DNA from: Neckera pumila
Taxonomy: Eukaryota; Streptophyta; Bryopsida; Hypnales; Neckeraceae
Direction of reading: 5' to 3'
Assembly: GCA_963969595.1 (NCBI GenBank)
Contig: OZ018408.1
Location: forward strand, 49,167,022-49,231,021
Length of the DNA: 64,000 bases
Positions 36,565-49,400 of this stretch are shown here, piece by piece (the stretch's first letter is position 1; the number at the start of each line of letters is the position of its first letter). Below the pieces are notes generated by a model, which worked only from the letters and a program-made list of their open reading frames with translations, was not told the origin of the DNA and did no database searches. The position numbers and the translations under genes were made by a program.

Positions 36565-39500
36565 ATGGTCAGTTCTCCCTCTTTCTATATAGTCGATTGT
36601 ATGCACTCTTCAACAATACTGCATATGCATGATACCAACATGGCTTGCATTAGAATTGACGGTCACGAGGTGCCCCTTGTTTTTCCGGTTCAAGAAGGAA
36701 GTTTTGCTAGAGTCTTAAGTCACCTCCTCCATGTCCGCTCTAAGTTTGTAGAGTCATCTATCTATGTGGAAGAGGAGAGGAAGTCTGAATGTGGTGAGTT
36801 ACAACAGTCCATTCCAGTTGTGAAGTCCATCGAAGAGGAAGGCCACTGCTGGTACCTTCCTTTGGGAAACTATAGAGCATATGGACTTCCTTTGTCCATG
36901 CTGGGTGCGTCTACAGAGATAGTGAGCCGGCAATCAGACAATTCTACAGTAGATGTGCCATGCATGTGTCAAGCGGTTTCACCCAGTCCACCTCGTGAAG
37001 TATTTACGGTGCTACCAAGCAGTACAGTTCTCCAAAAAGTGAAACTTGAGAAGTTAGATCCAATCATAGAGTTGTCTAGTGAATGGGAAGGAGAGTCACC
37101 TGATTTGACACTTGTGAAAAAACCTTGCGCAATTGCGACCAAGTCAAATGAGATCACAGTTGAAAAGTCGTTGTTGCAAACCCCTCGTAGTAGTCCTTCA
37201 CACTCTTCATGGTTGCGTCCACCTTTGCACCCTACTTCCATTGACCATGTGAGCATAATGGAGTGCTTGAAAAGACTAGGTACCATTAAACGTTCTCGCA
37301 ATGAATTGTCGACAATGGACCTAGACACCGTGAAGCACCATTGTGTGCAGTATCTGCTTGCTATTTTCAATGGAGATGTTGTCTTTGAGCTGCCTCCATG
37401 TCGTTCCTCTTCATCTTCATCCGCGGCACAAAATTTAGAAGGAATGGACAAGCGCTACGATGGACACCCGTGGTGCAAGTTAGTGACCACAAACATTCAC
37501 ACACTGACAGTTTGAGGTTCCGTAAGTCGTACTGTGCCAGACACCTAGCTTGTGAAAATCCTGATTGTGATTATTTGAAGAGAGCTTCTAGAAAGAATGA
37601 AACAGAGTGGACTGGGTACACAACGTTTCCTTTTGCAGTTAGTGATAGTCCTCCTAAGGATTGCACTCTAATTTGCAAAGTTTGCAAAGTCACACCTAGG
37701 TGTCTTAACACATGTGACGCTAGGATCTACTACTGCTATAGTGAGAATCCCAAAATGAGTAGAGCTGCTATTCACTTCGGAGATCATACTCATCCCGTAG
37801 CGAAGGGCATGTATAGAGATTTAGCAGCAATAATTTGTGGTCTAATTGCAGAGTAGGTGGCAAAAACACCGACTGCCACTAATTCCGCCATTGCTCTTTT
37901 AGCTAGCAAGGACTTTCTAACTGACTACTTGTTCTATAATGGAGAGGGAGAGAAAAAAATGCTGAGAGGCGAGGAACTAGAGGAGGTCATGGATTGTTTC
38001 CAATATCTTAGTAGTCCAAACGTCCGGAACGTAATCTCTTCATTTCGCTCCAACAATCGAGGAGGGGTTATTGACAATATGATGACTATGAAGAAGGAAT
38101 CGAAGTTTGAATTCATACACAATAGCGTCTTCGCTGGCCAAGGCCAAGAAAAGGTGTACGTCTTCAAAATGCTCACGGAAGGACCTAGAAGCGGTGTGGA
38201 CCTCGTGCGACGCATGCAACCCGGAGGTGGTCCTCAGAATGCATGGATGATGTTCGACCATGTAAAGCGTGTGAAGGATTGGACCACAATGGCTTGCCAC
38301 GTGTATGATCCACAGTACAAAAAAGTTATGACTATTGCAACATGCGATATGCAATCCGAAGATACAGAGATTCAAGTGAAGTTCTGGAGATGCTTGAATG
38401 ATGTTATGTCACGGAAGGGTGTGGATGACCCAAATTATAAGGGGTTTATGGCCGATAGTGCTATGGCCAATTGGAATTTGGTGCGAATTGTCTACGGCAC
38501 CGGATCAACCGCTGACAAGATGGAGAATCGGGAGAGGACCTGTTTGTTGCATTGGACTACTTCTCTTCAGAGACATACAGAAAAGCACATCAAAGTAGCA
38601 TTTCAGCATCAACACATTAGATTGTGCAAGCAGTACAAAGATTCAGAGACTATTGATCTTGCAGAGACACGTTATCTTGCAATTTGATCATGGTGGTTGT
38701 CATCGAGGGCTGCAAGTGAAGAAGCACTTCATCACTTGGACCATTGGCTGGCATTTTGGCATTTCCGCTATTGGCAATGGGGAGGTTTCATGCAAATGGT
38801 AAGTAGTCTTGAATTCTAACGAAGTGTAACTTTATTATAATTTGATAAATGTGCTTCGTGAAATTAGGAAATTTATTTTCTGGTTACCTTATTGCATTTT
38901 CCTCTTGATGTAAAGAAATTAGCCTAAAGTAGATTTTTAAGATGAATTTCCTACAGAATTTGAGAAATTCCATGAAGGGTACCTGCAAGAGGAGGTGAAG
39001 CTGGTACCACTTAGCCATTAGTCGGATCCGACTAAAGGTTTTGTGGGACCAGTTGGACCTCCTGTTTTTGGTAACTTAAAAGCCAATTTTTTTTAAACAA
39101 ATGGCAATGCCCGTGGTTGAATATTTGTAAAAGAATTAGTATAAATTTAAGCAGAGGGCACTTATGTAGGAGTTTGACATTTTCATTAATATAGTAGTGA
39201 ATGTGTTTCATATTTTTGTTATTTGACCTGTGCTCTAGCAATCATGAATGTTCAAGGTTGGTATTGGTTGACATAAAGAATTTCACATAGTAATTGATAT
39301 TCATTGGCTGATTGATTTTGCAGGGGTTGAATTTGGAAGAAATGGCTGACATGCCCTCGTGCAACTTATCAAAAACAATTCATAACAAGTGGCTTCAAAT
39401 GTCCGGGAATCGGGGAAATAATTTGTTCGATGCCACTTGCGATGATAGTATTAGGGCATGGATGCAAATGACAAATTATCGTGCGTACTTGAGAGGAAAT

Positions 39501-40699
39501 TCGTCTGGATCCGGTCCATCAAAGGGAGAATTGAGGTTGAGAGTGGCTAGACGAAGCGGAGATCCCAAAAAAATTGCAGAAGCATTGAATACACTTCCTG
39601 GATCGGAGGATGTGGGAACTCGAGTACCACATCTAGAAGGCGAGGAGATTTTTGGAAGCACAAAGAGGAAGTTGGACGTGCCCATTGGCGATGCCGGAGA
39701 CTCACACCGATCAGACAAGGTGAATTTCTCTCAACCGCGTATTCGAATAAGGTCAAGTTTAGCTTCTGCTGGGTCTTTGGGGAATACAAGTCAGCAACCT
39801 GCACCCAACACTTGTCAACATGTCAGCATTGCCTTTGAAAGTGACTGCGACGTGTTGAATTGGCACATTGCAAGAATCAGCCACAAATCAAGTGCAAGAT
39901 GTCAAGCTCAGCAATGGGGATCAAACATGAAGTGCACTGCAAAAATAACAAAGGGACGGAATGGAACCCCAGCTCCCACCTATCGCGGGAGAAAAGAAGA
40001 TTATGGGAGTAAGCGGGAGGTAGTGGTGGACTTCTGGTTTTGCCGGGATGATATTGAACGATGTGTGAAAGGCACAAAACGCAAGTGGGTCATTGATTGG
40101 CCTAAGGTTCCGGAGATTTGGCCTATTCTGATGGGGACTAATCTCACTAGGGATGAAACTTTACTACTACAGCATGCTGGATTTCGTCTTCAAGAGAGAC
40201 CTGTGTTGTCACCACGTTGACTCTTTAGCATGTCAAGATTGTTCTTTATGATAAACCGCCACCATCAAATCCGACTCAGTATCCAACGGTTCGAAACAAT
40301 AGAACCATACGTCGACTTCCAAATGCTCCAACACCGGAGCAGAGGAACAAGTGGGAGAGCGCAAGCAACATTGTCGGACAAATCGTGGGAGTGACGTTGC
40401 TTCCCTTTCCGGGCCTGGGTACAATAGTGTCACTGGAGACAGGGGCAGACACCAATAAAAATGTGTATCGCATAACAGTGGGTATGTATCCCAGTTGCAC
40501 ATGCCCGGATTTTGTGGACATGGTTGTTTCCGCAATTGGAGGTCGTCAACAATACATGAATTGCAAGCATTTGTACTATTTGTTTAGGTACTTCTGCAAG
40601 ATGGATGTGCATGATGACGTATTCATTCATGCACCGAGTTACAGCTTCAATGAGTTGAAGTTACTTCTAATTCGAGCAGGGATAATCAGTTTCTTGGAA
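36565..40699 (+). pseudogene. Decayed MULE-like transposase gene with SWIM zinc finger
   Basis: Frame 1 (36565-37515, 316 codons) encodes an N-terminal region ending in a KRYDGHPWCKLVT zinc-finger start. A single-base-type frameshift near 37500 leads into RFRKSYCARHLACENPDCDY, a Cys/His DNA-binding module resembling the WRKY-GCM1/FLYWCH class. The next segment (37857-38800) has the transposase-like core: MTIATCDMQSEDTE, GFMADSAMANWNLVR and RTCLLHW. An intron with donor GTAAGT (38801) and acceptor TTTTGCAG (39323) leads to a Ser/Arg-rich region. After another frameshift near 40225 comes the SWIM finger MYPSCTCPDFV...NCKHLYYL (CxC...CxH), with stop at 40697-40699. In-frame TAG (37854) and TGA (38685) confirm decay. 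MULE transposases cut and paste Mutator-type elements. Hairpin copy E sits in the intron. Terminal repeats were not identified. Confidence 0.75.
38979..39074. repeat. Hairpin element copy E (96 bp)
   Basis: The centre TAGTCGGATCCGACTA (39019-39034) is a perfect 16 bp palindrome. The outer arms are AAGAGGAGGT...CTGGTACCAC and GGGACCAG...ACCTCCTGTT. It lies inside the single intron (38801-39323) of the MULE-like transposase gene. Confidence 0.88.
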
Positions 40700-40839
40700 T
40701 AGGGAAATCCGCATGTTGTTGTGTACTTCATTTGTAATGTATTCATTTACATTTTTTTAAGATTGGAAACATTTTGTAATTTTGGAATGGACATTGTTTA
40801 TGTACTCCTGTATTTCCCTTTTTTTTTTTTTTTTTTTCC

Positions 40840-43550
40840 TGAGTAGTACATGCTAAGTATTTACCTACCATTTTTTTGGTAAGTAGTGTTAGATAAAGTC
40901 TTTGTATTTGTTGTATTCCAAAAAACTAAAACTGTATGAAGTGGACTTGTAGTGCTATATGAAAGTGAATAACCATGCACAGAAGGTCCAACGTATAAGG
41001 TAGGAGGTTCGAAAAGCGCATAGGGCCCTCAAATGGACCAACTCCTCAAATGTACAGTACCTATACATGTTGCTTTTATATAGCCTTCAGCAATGTACAA
41101 ATAGTGTACATTTTAGGAAGTGGCCAATTTTAGAGCATTATGACATTTCAACTTCAAAATATAGTATTTCATTCTACAAAAGCTCCAAAAAAATATTAAA
41201 CAACTTTGGTTAGATGCCAATTCCACTTCTCTTTCCAAGAAAATTTCTTGAATTTACCAATCACGAATTCACCTCCCCGAAATTCAGTTCCACCTCATAA
41301 ATGAGCGATTTATGGACATCCTATCTTAGAACTATTGGAAAATAGAGATTAGCACACTTCAGCAGAAATTAAGCTAAATCCACGGTCATAGGGATAGCGG
41401 TCATAGGGACAGCGATCATAGGTACACAAAATACTATAAATAGCAATTTCTTTCCCTTTTTTTTTGGGAGGGATATATTTTTTTTTTAAGGTGTGTGGAT
41501 GGATTGGAGGCTCTAAGCTCACAAAATCCACGCTTGCAGCTCACAAGCTCACTGCTCCAAGCTCGCACGCTAGCGTCGTTGATCTAACCTTAATGTCATC
41601 AGGTTTAACACTTTGGAATCAAAAACTATCTTCAATGGATACATAATCAATCATCATTTTTTATTTCAATTTGACTTTGAAACCTTTAAAAAATAATGAA
41701 TTTGAATTTTGAATTTTTAAATGAAATTATTTGTTGACCACCAATGTAGAAAATTTCAATCAATTTTGTAATTAAATGTAATTGTATGAATCTTTCTAGC
41801 AATTGTTTTAATTTTTAAAAAGATGTCACAAAAATGGTTTGGATTCTTTTTTCAAATGTTACAAGGGGCAATGGATAGTAAAAAAATTTAAGTAATGATT
41901 TTCCTTTTTACATCCTAAATACCATTATTGTAATTATTGGATCAAATTACTACTATGAAGATAAGTTTTTTCTTTGTATTATTAATTAATAAACTTTTCA
42001 TCTTATTAATACATGAAAATGTATTTTTTCTAATGATATTGATATCTTTCACAATTAGTTTTAGAAAAATCAAATGATTGTTATGTATATTGTGCATATA
42101 AATTTTTTAAATTATAATGTATTGTACAAACAAATTATATAAATTATAATATATAATTGAGATATTCACAAATGAAAATTTGAATGAGAATAAATCATTT
42201 GTGAATTATATTTTCATCAATAATAAATAAACAATACATGTAGAAAATGCAAAGCATTGTATAACTTGGATTTTGAATGCATAGAGATATCAATTGCACC
42301 AAATGATTGGATTTTTGAGATTTTTGAGATTTTATTGATGAATGATGAGACAAAAAATAAACTTATGAGACTTCATTTTTTAGTTGAAATCAAATTCAAA
42401 AAATGGATCATTTGATGTTGATTGACCTTTACTTTTAGTTTTGGGATGAAGGGATTTGTAGGAATAAAATGCACTAAGCATATGATCAAAGATCTAAAGA
42501 CATGATTAACCTCTAATGATCCAAAGAAGGGCCAAAACTGTCAAGAACCTAAATAGTTTGTTTTCTCATTTTTTGTTGAGATTGGATAAAATGTAATTAG
42601 ACTCCAGAACACTTGTACGCACAATTTTGCTGTGTCACTTGTTAATACTAACAACAAATTATCCCATTTATAGTACCAGAAAATTCTACAAAATTTGATA
42701 ATATTCTTCTCCAACACAAATACAAATAGCAATTTGAATTAACATCATATTCATTAAAATGGGAGATTGGGACCCTTCCAAAATAACATTATCTATTTGT
42801 AGGCCCGGAATTTGAAGTTGGCTTGAAGTACATTTTTGTTGAAGGGAACTAAATTCTTCCATTGGATTTCAACTAAAATTTCCATTAAATAGGAGTCTAT
42901 GGTAGGGTTAATGCGTCCTAGTATCTGTTGGGCATTATTACTTAAGCAATATTTACATATAAATACATTGTGTTCTTTGTTGATTACCAAGTCATGAGTT
43001 GAACGATTGATTGTATGAGGCTATTTATTTCATTCACATGGTCCGTGTGCGATTCCCATTGAATTTGTATGAGTGACTATGAGATATATATGACTTGGTG
43101 TTGCCTAGTGACCTTTGCAGGTTGGAAAGAAGTAACAACTAACCAACCCCTATCCAAAATTGTGACATGTGTTAACGAAATTAAAACTGGTCTTATCTAC
43201 TACCAATCTTTATACATGACATGATACTTTGAAAAGAAATTTATCAAGTCAATGAATAAGGAAAACAATGTCATGTAGACAATGCATTGTATAACAACAA
43301 TATATTTGGAACTTTATAAAAACGTAGGTGCTCCACAAGGTGCTTCATACAATATAGAAAATAATCTAATATAAAACTACAAAATCAAATCAAAACACTC
43401 CTATCAATAAGACATTTTCTATAACACTAAATATATAAATAATCACAGAAAATTCTTTAAGGTTATGCAAAGCATTACCATGGAAAAAAACTGCATACAA
43501 AACTAATAGAAGTACCTTAAATACTATAAAGTTTTTCTATACTGCCTTAG
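40840..43550. other. AT-rich intergenic DNA, nothing recognised
   Basis: No supported gene. Short runs near 41383-41422 repeat GGTCATAGGGA(T/C)AGC units. Confidence 0.5.
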
Positions 43551-43556
43551 ACATGC

Positions 43557-46489
43557 TCAATCAGAACAAGAGTCTAGGCTTTTGTTGATAACATCAACTT
43601 GAGCTACGGGTTCTTTTAGGACACATTCAACGGTGTCCTTCTTCACCCTCAACTTCCAGGCTATGACCAACACATTTGATTCAACCTACACCGGGTTTTG
43701 GGTCTCGTCCACTTTCCAACGCAATCCTTTGGCAGAGTCCCATCCAAAATAACTCTCTTGAACATTTTGGTCGCGAGACGTGGGCTTAAAATATTGAATC
43801 AACACACAATTAGGAAGATCCGGGTTAGTGAGAGGATTAGTCAAGGTTCTCGCAATCCATATAGGCTTTGCATCACCATCAACTGGTCGAACAGCGACAA
43901 AGTATCCTTCGAAAACATCACGTGCCACTTGGAAAGAGGGCAATGGACGATTGCAAAGTTGCCCAACAAAGTCATCATCCTCAGCAAACTCCTCACGAAC
44001 CTCACCATCTTCACTAAGTTCGTCTTCCTCAGTTGGATCGACACTAGAAGAAGGCCAGAAGCCGTCCTTCAATATTGCAGACAGTTCAATTGGCTCCTTC
44101 AAGGTTGCATTGACAGCTTGCCAATACAACACCAAATGTTCAAGGCGTCTCTTGTACTCTCCACTTCTGTCTTCCTCATACAATCCCTCTCAATGCTTGA
44201 TAAACCCAGACAACCCCTTGTATATATTGTCTACGCTTCACATTGGGAGGTGAACAACAGGCAATGGATCCCCACAAGGCCAAGTACTCCTTCCTTCCAA
44301 ATCTTCTTGCCATAATTTGATCCCCCCACCTTCCTCTGGGAGCCAGTGATTATTCGTGTAGTAATGTTTGTACTTCATGACTGGAATGTCCTCTAAATTC
44401 AAATAGAACTTGAATTGTTGGGCCTTTGTATGGCCAACAAGTGCCTTGTCCCCTTCTAGAAGCAAACCTTCTATGAAGGCTTTGAAATCAGGGACTTCTT
44501 CAATGAGGTGAGGAATTGTAGGTACTGAATCCACATCCATAAAGGACTTCATGAGAGATGGGATGGTGAGGAAGTTATCTTTCTTCAATTGCATACTCCT
44601 TCTCCCAAACAAAGCATCAATGTCATCATGTGTATAATCGACTAACATGAAACTGACATAAACCTCATGGAAAATTCTTTTAGCCACTAGAAGGGACCAG
44701 AATGCGAATACATATCTATTCTTATTATCGCCAGTTGCGTTATCCATCTAAACATTCAGAATTGGAGGAAGAGGCTTTGCCGGAATCGGAACTTTGGGTG
44801 CGGGACGCAACGATGATTTACATATGTCTGATCCTCTCAATATTGCGCTAAAGAGGGGAGCAGAGCCTGATCAAACAAATAATTCCCGGGAGGAATACTT
44901 GGGGGGTAGTTCTATGTCCCGCAGAAGCTTTGCTAACAAACCAACCGTATAGTTTGAATCATGTAGGAAAATATCAAGCCCGTAATGAGCGTAACGCACA
45001 TCTCCATGCCCATGAGCTATCATACCCGTCACTGAGATCGGGAGCTTCATGAGTCCATTAAGTTGCTTACTCTTGTGTGAGAAGACAAGAGACGTAGTTT
45101 TAGCATGATCCATTTTGTCATGCATGATCGTCAAGCACTTGTGAGGGTAGGCACTTGACATGTAGCGATTTGCGTAATACTAATCTCAATGAGCTCAAGT
45201 TGTAGCCAAATGCTTCTCCAGACGATGGGTCCATTTGCGTTTTAGGCTTGCACATGCAGTCTTCTTCAGACTGTTATATCTGTCACACTTAGAGCAGCGT
45301 GCAAAATTGTCTCCTGGTTTCTTAGCTGTATACTCAGGAAAGTTCAATTTTCTGATCTTGCTAATACTGGAAGCTGAGACTTCTTTCAACCCAAAAATAG
45401 CGTTTGCTGCATTGACCTCGGAAATTGTCTCTTTCCATTTAAAGGTGGCCGGCAAAAGCATAGATACCTTTTTCTCTCCAGAAGGAAGACTGTGTGTGCA
45501 ATGTGGCATATGATCTGCCGACTTCTCAAGTACACATTTCAACGTAGCCGCAGCTTGTGATGTATGCTTTCAAATCTTGTGCATGCCCATGTTCCCGTGT
45601 GATTGAGCTTGTTGACCAGCTGCAGCATACCCTTGAAAGCGATGAAAGGTGGTTTCTAATACACCAGAGATATGTCGCCATGCCGCCATGCAAACATCAA
45701 TCTCTTCGAGAGTGACCACCCTCTTCCCCTGAGTGTTCCGACGAACTTGTCAATGCACGTCCAGTTTCATGTGGTACCGAAATTCAAATGATGAATTGCG
45801 GTATATACGTTCACGGAAGGCCCGAATCTTGTCTCTTGGAAATGGCTGCAAGCAATTGTAAGAGCAGCACGTCTTGCTCGAAACATAATTAATTGACTCA
45901 TCTGCCAAAAGCTCTTTGGACTTCACACAGGTTTCAGGAGGAGGAACACTAATGGATGTTTCATACGGTCTTGCATTTGAAGATGATGCCTATAACCGAG
46001 AACTTCACGGCAGTTGAAGCCATATCGAACCTCATAATCTTGAAGACTAGTTCCTCTCAAGAACACTTGGTCAATGGGCCATGCTCAAAGAGAGTATTTC
46101 CAATCTTCTAGAATGACTGCAAAGTCAAGGGACTTCGAAATTTGGACCACGACTAAAGAATCCCCTAACGGTCCATCGCAATCTAGAACAAGGTCGGACC
46201 TCACGCTAAAACAAATTTCATCCGCCACTAGTAGACCAGTAGCACTCATGAAGCTGACAACCTTCATGCTCCACAAACATCGCAGGATTCCTTCGCAGAT
46301 TAGAATGTCAACATCTTCTTGGGGAGTATTTTCAATCTCTCCTTCGTCGGAGGTGTCAACCTCCAGTGACTGTCCCGAGTTCATAGTATCTAGACAAAGG
46401 TTACAAACATTCATTAAAAACCGTAGCAGTTGTCGTACGCGCAATCTAGGCGTAAGTATCCTTAACACAAAAATGTGCCAAGATAACAC
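43557..46489 (-). pseudogene. Decayed DUF7869-like DDE-type transposase gene
   Basis: Reading the complement, a first frame runs from 46489 to about 45990 (acidic N-terminus, then VLDCDGPLGDS and FLRGTSLQDYEVRYG). Then one frame continues from 45989 to the stop at 43557. Landmarks in order: RFQGYAAAGQQAQSHG; ARCSKCDRYNSLK (zinc-ribbon-like CxxC); KCLTIMHDKMDHAKT and AHGHGDVRYAHYG (first catalytic-type Asp); MDNATGDNKNRYVFAFWSLL; and YTHDDIDALFGRR. The (Q)MDN..GDNKNR and HTHEDID-type motifs are typical of plant transposon proteins annotated as DUF7869, an RNase-H-like transposase relative. The main frame, about 810 codons, has no frameshift but ten internal stops: TGA at 45750, 45570, 45195, 45186, 44871, 44238 and 44190, and TAG at 45180, 44748 and 43686. 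A further TGA lies at 46085 in the upstream frame. Terminal repeats were not identified. Confidence 0.7.
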
Positions 46490-46499
46490 GAAATATCAT

Positions 46500-49400
46500 C
46501 CCAGGGAATTTCCGGATTCTGTGTAGTATGTTCTAGCTATCCGTTTTTTTTCTATCTTTCTTTTCTTCTCACTTACTTACTCTCTTTCCGATTTCCTCCA
46601 CAATCCGGATCATAAACTATCCGGAATCCGGTTTACGTCTCTGCTGCCAATCCGGTTTTCTATACCTCTGTTTTACCATCAGAGGGTCCACTATTGGTCT
46701 TGTAGAGGGGTAGGGACTCACCACTCGTTGTTCTCCTACAATTCTAACAATCACAAAATAAAAACACCCAAGTACTCCAAGGGTTGTAGCAAGATGAGAA
46801 GATCCGGATCCTCACAGCTAAATCGGATGGTAAATCCGGAAAGCAGGTCACTCAGGAATACTTCACTCTCCCTAACTACAACGACAGATCTCAGAGTTAA
46901 GTATAAGGGAGTGTGATCTTTCTAGAGGTTGAATGAATTCTAAGGTTGGCAGATCTTCCGGACAGGTGGGAACTTCCTCAGGCGGGTGCTTACCTCCGCA
47001 CGGCTTGACAACCAAACTCGCTTCCCCGCTACTCAGATCCGGACTACTCTAGTAGTAATTTAAAGACACAGTGCACAGCTCCTAAGTCAACAATCCAACA
47101 ACATTACAATAGCACACTCTCGACTTAGACCGTATTCTCCTAAATCCGGATTCCTCCTCACCCGTCCTTTCCTTCCAACACCCAGACCACAAGTCCATGC
47201 AATCCAGATACACTGATAAAGCCAAACTGCATACCCGAGGGCTTAGATTTTGAAAAGGGAATGAAATACAAATGAATATCAACTAGGATGGAATGAGAGG
47301 CAACTAACTTGCCCGCCCTTAAAAACCCAAATCAAAACCAAAGTCAACACCCTAAAACAACAAAGGGCAGCCCAAAACCAGGGCAACCTCACACACACAC
47401 CAAGGAAATCCCGATTTAACCGGAAAGTCCTTATCCCTAAACTCCCAGAACCCAAACCCACACTAGGATTCCGGTTCCGGATCTAACTAACTAAATTCTA
47501 ATCCACCACCACAAGTAATCCCCTTTGAACTACTTGGTCATCCAAGACTTCTTTGAACTCCCGGCTCCCTGCTTGGTTGTCAATTTACTGGAACCCTTGG
47601 CTGGCATCATCTTGGTAGCTCGAGGCGGATTCTGCCGGGTCGCAGGAGACGTCTCCTCTTCATCCGTATCCTCCTCAGAATCAGTAGCGGATTCAAACTC
47701 ACCGGATTCAGAGTCCTTGATCTCTTGTTTTGCTGGCTTCTTACCTTCCGGCTTCCGCTTCTCCGACTTCCGGAGTTTGAGTTGCTTCCCAGGTTCTACC
47801 ATCTCTAGTTCTTCGTCCGGATCCGAGAATTTGACCTCCACTATTTCCGTCTTCGTGTTCTTCCGGGTTTCCGGCCTGAGTTCCGGTCTCGCCTCTGGAG
47901 CCGAATCTCCTAAATCGATCAACTGTGTCCCCCATGCTGATGATGGTTCCGCCATGTGGGGGAATTTCTCCGGGTGCTCCATTGCCGGATTTATCGTTCC
48001 CATACCTTCTAAGAGGTCCCTCCGGATTGGCAATCTCTGCCTTGTCTTTCCGGATCCCGCCAGAGACTGTGAGGAAAGACTAAAAGTACTCACTGTTCCC
48101 CACTTCTGGAATTGACCCGAGGAAGGTACCTGGGGCAGCTTGAAGAGAGACTTCAATCCCGAGTCTTCTTTTGTTCCGGAAGTTCCGGCTCCGTACTTGA
48201 CCGGCGAGTCCATGAAGATATCCGGAAGCGGCCCGAACTCGTCCTTGGCTACATCCAGAGGTCTCAGCAGCTGTCTCATCTCGTCCAAAACGGTCTTCAT
48301 CTTGGCCTCATAATCGACCAAGACCTGCAACACTCGAGATCCGGTGACGATGCCATCGGTATCTAATTTCTTTGTGAAGAGCACGGACCGGATGATCAAA
48401 TGTTCCGGTTGTTCTACCAACCCCTTCAAATCCCGGACGAGCTTCAGGGCATCCGTCTCCTTCTTCTGGGCTGAGATCGACTGTCCCTCCGTCCAGTGAA
48501 ACTTGTTCTTGTAGTTATCCCGTTCCGCCTTCAGTAGTGCGATCTCCTTGTCCTTCTCTTGGAGTAGTGCCAGATCAGGTCTCTTCCGGATTTCGTTGAA
48601 GATCTGATCCGTCTCAACGTTCAATTCGCTGGCGACTCCTGTGATCACCCCTGCCATCTCGGCATGCATCTTCCGACACTGTGCCATCCACCGGGCTCCG
48701 GCATCATAGAAGTCGGAGACATCGGTATACTCCGGCGACAGTTGGGTCAGGGCCGGATTCGATTCCGGCACGTCCATATTCGCTCTTCGTGAATCCGGAT
48801 TGGTTAACTTATGCCGTTTCTTCTTTTCCAGCGGCTTCGGTTCCGGGTGCTCCTCCTCTTCTTCTTCTTCTTCTTCGGTTGCTTCTTCCGTCGGCTTCAA
48901 CTCCTCCGTGAATCCGTATTTCAGGATCTGCATTCCGGTCTCATACGCAACTTGTTCCGGCGGGGTCATGTAATCATAATAATGATACAAATGGAACAAA
49001 TACGTATTGACGGGACTCTGCTTGGCCTTCTCGACCGCCATCGCCATCTTCTTGACCTTCTGGTGAATTAGGCCTGCCCAATTCACGACCCGGCCTTCCA
49101 GTGCCCCGAAAATTGTATTCGCGACTGTGACCGTAACTCTCGTGGGCTTTTTCGGATATACTATGGGGATCAGGAAATTCAGTAACCTCCTATGACGCTC
49201 ATTGCTACAGTCACTCACGGAGAAGCCCTCCTTGTGGTGCGGTGGCTTCTTGAATTTCCCCTCATGAAACTTATCCGTCCGGGTTGCGCTTCCGGATCCG
49301 GACTGCGTTAACCCGTAAGTTTCCGCCCACATCCCTTCCGTCCAGGACGATAACCACCCTCTTGGTGTTGGCTCGAACTGGTTTGGCGCCCCAAAAACTA

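Noticed and set aside
43698..44315. 205-codon plus-strand frame
   Set aside because: Antisense to the DUF7869-like reading frame, which carries the recognisable motifs.
43557..45989. Stop-codon reassignment or U-to-C RNA editing as the reason for TGA/TAG in frame
   Set aside because: Editing of this kind is known from organelles of some seed-free plants, not nuclear transposons. The other genes in the window also show frameshifts, so plain decay is simpler.
48112..48911. Several plus-strand frames with Leu/Ser-rich runs
   Set aside because: Antisense shadows of the 682-codon minus-strand ORF; the Leu run is opposite the poly-Glu tract.
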